Source of the DNA: GCA-2746605 sp963704835
GTDB lineage: Bacteria > Bacteroidota > Ignavibacteria > Ignavibacteriales > Melioribacteraceae
Direction of reading: 5' to 3'
Assembly (NCBI GenBank): GCA_963704835.1
Contig: CAVPHW010000001.1
Span: forward strand, 1 to 64,000
DNA length: 64,000 bases
Shown: positions 59,462 through 64,000 of the stretch, piece after piece
Layout: the number at the start of each line of letters is the position of its first letter
How positions within the stretch are numbered: position 1 is the stretch's first letter
The notes under the pieces: model-generated
What the model was told of the DNA's origin: nothing
The model's database searches: none
The model's input: the letters and a program-made list of their open reading frames with translations, nothing else
Translations under genes and position numbers: made by a program

Positions 59462-60589
59462 ATGAAAAATCAAAAGTATATTATTATTGCGACTGGATTT
59501 GCAATAATTCTGTTTGCATACTTCTCAATGAGTTTTTTAAGTGGGTTTAGCACTAATCCAGAAAAAGCTCCTGAAAAAGAGATTTTTAGATATGTTAAAG
59601 CAGAATCTGTAAAATATGGCACTTTAGGGGGCGAGATAGTTTCAACAGGAAGAGTCTATTCAAAATCGGAAGTTGCATTAAGTGCCGAGGTAAGCGGAAA
59701 AATTTTAAATGGAAATGTTCCTTTTAAAAAGGGACAGGTATTTAAAAAGGGAGATCTTCTCATTAAAATATATGATAACGAAGCAGGATTAAGCCTTAAG
59801 GCAAATAAAAGTGGTTTTCTAAATAGCTTGGCGGGATTGCTTCCGGATTTAAAAATCGATTTTCCTGACAATTATGAGAACTGGTATAAATTCTTTGAAA
59901 GTATTGATATTGAAAAAGACTTGCCAGCAATGCCGGAAATTAAATCGACAAAAGAAAAAGTGTTTTTAGCAAGCAGAAACTTATTAAGCTCTTATTATAA
60001 TATAAAAAGTGCTGAATCAATATTTAAAAAACACAACATTTATGCTCCTTTTGATGGAGCGATATCAACAGTAAATGTAGAGGTTGGCGGTATTGCCGGA
60101 ATGAATTCAAAACTAGGGAATATTATAAGTACTAAAGAATTAGAAGTTGAAGTTCCGCTAAAGCTAGAAGATGCAAAATGGGTTAAAAAGGGAGACAAGG
60201 TAATTGTCAAGAGTGAATCCGGATCAGAAAAGTGGAGCGGAAGTGTAGCCAGGAAATCTGGAGATATGGATATTCAAACTCAATCGGTTAGTGTTTTTAT
60301 TGAGGTAATTAATAATCAACAAACACCTCTTATAAAAGGTCAATATTTAAAAGCATACTTTAACACATTAAGCATTGAAAACGTTATGGAGATTCCGCGT
60401 AATTCGGTCTTTAACTCTGATGAGGTTTTCGTGATTAGAAATGAACTGCTTTTAAAAGAAAAGGTTACAGTTGTAAAAGTAAATGAAAAATCAGTTTTTA
60501 TTAATGGACTTAGCGAAAACGAAATAATTGTAGTTGAGCCTTTGGTGAACGCAAGCGAAAACACAAAAGTTAAAATATTAGAAAAATAA
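59462..60589 (+). CDS. RND efflux periplasmic adaptor (HlyD/AcrA-type)
   Basis: About 375 residues. The ATG at 59462 (MKNQKYIIIATG) was chosen over 59450 because GGAAA precedes it at better spacing. A membrane anchor is followed by a split lipoyl/barrel-sandwich region (VALSAEVSGKILNG..FKKGQVFKKGDLLIKIYDNEA and FDGAISTVNVEVGGIAG), a short helical hairpin and a beta-barrel domain. It joins an RND pump to an outer-membrane channel. It follows MarR and precedes the pump gene by 22 bases. Confidence 0.88.
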   Translation: MKNQKYIIIATGFAIILFAYFSMSFLSGFSTNPEKAPEKEIFRYVKAESVKYGTLGGEIVSTGRVYSKSEVALSAEVSGKILNGNVPFKKGQVFKKGDLLIKIYDNEAGLSLKANKSGFLNSLAGLLPDLKIDFPDNYENWYKFFESIDIEKDLPAMPEIKSTKEKVFLASRNLLSSYYNIKSAESIFKKHNIYAPFDGAISTVNVEVGGIAGMNSKLGNIISTKELEVEVPLKLEDAKWVKKGDKVIVKSESGSEKWSGSVARKSGDMDIQTQSVSVFIEVINNQQTPLIKGQYLKAYFNTLSIENVMEIPRNSVFNSDEVFVIRNELLLKEKVTVVKVNEKSVFINGLSENEIIVVEPLVNASENTKVKILEK

Positions 60590-60611
60590 AAAGGCTTTCG
60601 GAGTATAGTTA

Positions 60612-63600
60612 ATGAAAAAAATAATATCAACATTTATTAAATATCCGTTTTATGCAAACATATTAATTGCAATTCTAGTTCTGTTTGGCGGATATAGTCT
60701 GATGTCGATGAAAAAATCTTTTTTCCCGGAAAGATCTTCCAGGTTTATAAATATTACTGTTGTTTACCCGGGAGCTTCTCCAAAAGAGATGGAACAATCT
60801 ATTACAACCAGAATAGAAGAGTCTATAAGAGGGTTAGTTGGAATAAAAGAATTTAGCTCAACTTCTTCAGAAAACTTTTCAAGAGTTAGAATAGAAACAC
60901 TTACCAGTTATGATATTGATGATGTTTTAAGAGATGTTAAGAATGCTGTGGATGGAATTAGTTCGCTCCCGGTAGATGCAGAAAGACCAATAGTTTTTAA
61001 GCAACGAGAAATGACTCAAGTAGCAAACATGGGTCTCTCTGGAGAGGTTAGTTTAGAAACGCTTAAAAAATATGCAAGCGAAATAGAAGAAGACTTTCTT
61101 AACTCAGGCGTAGTTACTCAAATCTCTATTCAAGGTTATCCACCATTGGAAATTTCTGTTGAAGTTTCAGAGGAAACACTACTTAGATATAAATTAACAT
61201 TTCAAGATATTATTAGTTCCATTGCATCAAACAATATTGATATTTCTGCTGGAACCATTAGGTCAGACGAGGAGGAAATACTTATTCGATCAAGAAATAG
61301 AAGCGTAAGTCCGGATGTCATTGGGGAGATTGTCCTTAGAGCTAATAGCGACGGTAGTTATTTGCGCATAAGAGATGTTGGATTTGTAAAAAGAAAGTTT
61401 TCAGAAGAATCGAACGAATCCTATATGAATGGTAATGTAGCTATATATTTTACAATAAATAAATTAGCTGATGAAGATTTAGAAAAAATATCTAAGTATG
61501 TAAATTCTTATGCTGAGAAGTTTAACAAAGAACATGAAGGGATTAGACTTGAGACAACTTTTGATTTCTTAACAATGCTAAATAGTCGGCTCTTTCTTTT
61601 ATATAACAATGGCGGATTAGGTCTGCTGATGGTCGTTATTTCGCTTGCAATTTTCTTAAGCTTTAGACTTTCACTTTGGGTTGCATGGGGAATTCCAGCC
61701 TCTTTCCTTGGGATGTTTATAGCGGCAAACCTGGCAGGCGTAACTATTAATATGATCTCATTATTTGGAATGATTCTGGTAATTGGAATTTTGGTTGATG
61801 ATGGAATAGTAATCGGTGAAAATATTTTTACACATTTTGAAAAAGGGAAAAGTCCAAAACAGGCCGCCCTTGATGGAACGCTAGAGGTTGCTCCGGCAGT
61901 TATAACTTCAGTAACAACAACAATTGTTGCCTTTACTCCTTTGATGTTTTTGGTCGGTCAAATGGAAATGCTTTATGAAATGGCATTCATTGTTATTTTC
62001 AGCCTTGGCTTTTCATTAGTAGAGGCATTTTTAATACTTCCATCTCATTTATCAAGCAAGCATGTTTTAAGAAAAAAAAATGGAGATACAGGAAAAATAA
62101 GAAAGCAATTAGAAAGAATAATTGTTTTTTTACGCGACAAGACCTACAAGAAAGTCTTGGTAGCTGTAATAAGATGGCGCTGGATTGTGGTTGTAATTCC
62201 CGTTGCTTTAATTTTAATAACCATGGGAATGATTCAAGGGACAATAATTAGGACCACCTTTTTTCCTTCAATTGCATTTGATTTCTTTGCCGTTAACTTA
62301 TCATTCACGCCTGGCTCAGGAGAAAAACAAACACTTGAACACTTAAAAGGATTTGAACAAAAAATTTGGGAAGTAAATGAAGAAATCAAAGAAGAATTTG
62401 CGGATACAAATACGTTTGTAACTTTTACTTTTCTTTCTGTTGGATCTGCATTTAACGGGCAAGAGGTTGGAACACATGCCGGATCAATAACAGTAATGTT
62501 AAGAGACATGGAAGGAGCACCTTTATCCAGCTTTGATATTGTTTCTAGAGTTAAGAAAAAGATAGGTGAAAATCCAGAGGCGCAAAAATTAACAATTGGT
62601 GGAATAAACAGGTGGGGATCACCAGTTTCAATAAGTTTATTAGGTAAAAACTTAAAAGAGCTAGAACTGGCCAAAAAATTTATGGAGGAAAAGCTAGGTG
62701 ATTTTGCGGATCTAAAAAACATTACAGACAATAATCCTGAAGGAAAGCAAGAAGTTCAGATACAGCTAAAACCGGAGGCATATTTTCTTGGACTCTCTCA
62801 AAATCAAATAGCCACGCAAATTCGGCAAGGATTTTATGGAGGTCAGGCGCAAAGATTACAAGATGGAAAAGACGAACTTCGTGTATGGGTTAGATATCCA
62901 AAAGAAGACCGGACAAATATAGGTCAACTTGAAAACATGAAAGTAAAAACGTCAAAAGGAGATTTCCCATTAACGGAAGTTGTTAGTTACAAGCTAGAAA
63001 GAGGTCCAGTTAGCATTCAGAGATACAATGGTTCAAGAGAAGTTAGAATAGACGCAGATTTGTTTGACCCATACGCATCAGTACCGCCAATACTGGCCAA
63101 AATAGAGAGTGAAATTTTAAGTCAGATAAAAGTTCAATATCCAGGTGTTTCGGTTGAGTATCAGGGGCAGCAAAAAAGCAGTGGAGAATCTGTAGCTCAA
63201 ATTCAACAGTTGTTCATGCTGGCGTTTGTCGTGATAATTATCATACTTATTATTCATTTCAAATCACTTGCCCATGCAGCAATAATTTTAATGATGATTC
63301 CACTCTCGTTTCTTGGGGCAGCTTGGGGGCATGGAATACACGGGCATCCAATTTCAATATTAAGTGCTTGGGGAATGGTAGCGCTTTCCGGCGTTATTAT
63401 TAACGATGCTGTTGTTTTTCTTTCAAAATATAACTCCAATTTACTTGATGGAATGAAAGTAGAAGAAGCTGTTTTTGATGCGGGTGTTTCTAGGTTTAGA
63501 GCAATATTATTAACAACAATTACAACCGTGGTTGGGCTTTTTCCTTTGATTTTGGAAACAAGTTTTCAAGCACAGTTTTTAGTTCCGATGGCAATTTCAT

Positions 63601-63770
63601 TAGCTTACGGAGTTCTTATTGGAACGGCATTTATTTTAAGCTTTTTCCCGGCGTTAATTCTTGTCCTAAATGATGTACGGTTCTGGTTCAAGAAAAAATT
63701 TAACGAGGAAGAAGCTGTACCTGAAGATGTTGAACCGGCAATTATTACAAGCAGAATTATATTTGATTAA
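60612..63770 (+). CDS. RND-family multidrug or metal efflux permease
   Basis: A 1,052-residue protein in one intact frame. Twelve membrane helices flank two large periplasmic loops. LIAILVLFGGYSLMSM near the start, GASPKEMEQSITTRIEESI and DVLRDVKNAVDGISSLP belong to the porter domain, and ILVDDGIVIGENIF in TM4 holds the proton-relay Asp pair. The second half repeats the layout (GVIINDAVVFLSKYN). It is a proton-driven pump for drugs, lipids or other toxic compounds. It is regulated by the MarR protein in the same operon. Confidence 0.92.
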   Translation: MKKIISTFIKYPFYANILIAILVLFGGYSLMSMKKSFFPERSSRFINITVVYPGASPKEMEQSITTRIEESIRGLVGIKEFSSTSSENFSRVRIETLTSYDIDDVLRDVKNAVDGISSLPVDAERPIVFKQREMTQVANMGLSGEVSLETLKKYASEIEEDFLNSGVVTQISIQGYPPLEISVEVSEETLLRYKLTFQDIISSIASNNIDISAGTIRSDEEEILIRSRNRSVSPDVIGEIVLRANSDGSYLRIRDVGFVKRKFSEESNESYMNGNVAIYFTINKLADEDLEKISKYVNSYAEKFNKEHEGIRLETTFDFLTMLNSRLFLLYNNGGLGLLMVVISLAIFLSFRLSLWVAWGIPASFLGMFIAANLAGVTINMISLFGMILVIGILVDDGIVIGENIFTHFEKGKSPKQAALDGTLEVAPAVITSVTTTIVAFTPLMFLVGQMEMLYEMAFIVIFSLGFSLVEAFLILPSHLSSKHVLRKKNGDTGKIRKQLERIIVFLRDKTYKKVLVAVIRWRWIVVVIPVALILITMGMIQGTIIRTTFFPSIAFDFFAVNLSFTPGSGEKQTLEHLKGFEQKIWEVNEEIKEEFADTNTFVTFTFLSVGSAFNGQEVGTHAGSITVMLRDMEGAPLSSFDIVSRVKKKIGENPEAQKLTIGGINRWGSPVSISLLGKNLKELELAKKFMEEKLGDFADLKNITDNNPEGKQEVQIQLKPEAYFLGLSQNQIATQIRQGFYGGQAQRLQDGKDELRVWVRYPKEDRTNIGQLENMKVKTSKGDFPLTEVVSYKLERGPVSIQRYNGSREVRIDADLFDPYASVPPILAKIESEILSQIKVQYPGVSVEYQGQQKSSGESVAQIQQLFMLAFVVIIIILIIHFKSLAHAAIILMMIPLSFLGAAWGHGIHGHPISILSAWGMVALSGVIINDAVVFLSKYNSNLLDGMKVEEAVFDAGVSRFRAILLTTITTVVGLFPLILETSFQAQFLVPMAISLAYGVLIGTAFILSFFPALILVLNDVRFWFKKKFNEEEAVPEDVEPAIITSRIIFD

Positions 63771-63779
63771 TTTAAAAGA

Positions 63780-63895
63780 CGTCATTCCAGTTCCCGCAGC
63801 TTTTATGTAGGATACAGGAATCTTAAAAAATTGTATAAAATTTAATCATTGAGATTGCCACATCCAACAAAAAACAGTTGGATTCGCAATGACAA
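63780..63895. repeat. Intergenic palindromic-repeat remnant
   Basis: GTCATTCCAG-type sequence near 63782 and an imperfect inverted repeat with TCATTGAGATTGCCACATCC on the left and GGATTCGCAATGA on the right (63846-63892) resemble dispersed intergenic palindromes common in this lineage. No gene is seen. Confidence 0.45.
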
Positions 63896-63939
63896 CAGTT
63901 TATAAAATTAGTAGTTAGAAATTAAAGGAAATGTTAAAA

Positions 63940-64000
63940 ATGAAGATTAGAAACTTAATACTTTTCTTGGTTATTGTTTCGGAGATATTAATTGCACAAG
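63940..64000 (+). CDS. Start of an exported protein, probably the outer-membrane channel of the efflux system (partial)
   Basis: MKIRNLILFLVIVSEILIAQ is a signal peptide; AAAGGAA lies nine bases upstream of the ATG at 63940 (an alternative ATG is at 63931). The frame runs off the window. A TolC-like outer-membrane protein is common in this position, but only the signal peptide is visible. Confidence 0.5.
   Translation, partial: MKIRNLILFLVIVSEILIAQ

Noticed and set aside
1..64000. tRNA, rRNA, IS element or riboswitch
   Set aside because: I scanned the intergenic gaps by eye and saw no cloverleaf, transposase or known leader structure; a covariance-model search would be needed to be certain.

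Overview
The window looks like a chromosomal segment of an Ignavibacteria-type member of the Bacteroidota/Chlorobi group. Base composition is AT-rich. Several predicted secreted proteins end in the NYPNPFNPST-type C-terminal sorting domain used by type IX secretion (T9SS) in that lineage. The housekeeping genes fit such a genome. No rRNA, tRNA, insertion sequence, prophage or CRISPR array was seen. The taxonomic call is inference from the sorting tails and composition.

Layout. 1-3.6 kb: two related DUF1566 (Lcl C-terminal) surface proteins on the minus strand, both with broken frames; the first has a strikingly GC-rich body joined to an AT-rich host sorting tail. 3.8-7.2 kb: a short PstS-like periplasmic protein, an outer-membrane porin and a HAMP/SpoIIE-type phosphatase. 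7.3-9.2 kb: a small ORF, then an ECF sigma / membrane anti-sigma / Spy-CpxP-like operon. 9.4-12.5 kb: SLC12-type transporter and exonuclease III. 12.6-21.8 kb: secreted LamG-metallophosphoesterase, response regulator, propeller histidine kinase and a secreted CE2-type esterase. 22-23.9 kb: alpha/beta hydrolase with a tandem MerR regulator. 24.1-34.1 kb, plus strand: U32 protein with ferredoxin, thioesterase, GNAT, secreted YCF48/LVIVD protein, SRPBCC, NYN, methyltransferase, YfcC transporter, SPFH protein and an RHH repressor. 34.2-42.5 kb, minus strand: VPS10/BNR protein, murQ, rsmG, mnmG, mnmE. 42.8-45.4 kb: clpB. 45.4-54.4 kb, minus strand: FG-GAP propeller protein made of 174-bp tandem repeats, BKACE enzyme, serine hydrolase, CoA-transferase, isoaspartyl peptidase. 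54.5-64 kb: C1 peptidase, small unknown protein, thioredoxin/thioredoxin reductase, BASS transporter, MarR-RND efflux operon and the start of a further exported protein.

Two sequence signals suggest the replication-origin region is near: two ParB-site (parS)-like palindromes between mnmG and mnmE, and an AT-rich gap at 53.2-53.4 kb with a perfect DnaA box, several near-matches and a change in the prevailing gene direction. The cleanest regulatory element is upstream of the SPFH gene, where an 18-bp perfect palindrome sits on the -10 box of a consensus promoter; a 52-aa ribbon-helix-helix protein lies at the end of the same operon.

A caution applies throughout. At least 25 single-base frame breaks occur, mostly at homopolymers, in genes as conserved as mnmG and an ECF sigma factor. 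This pattern is typical of residual sequencing error, so interrupted genes are described here as single genes unless noted.
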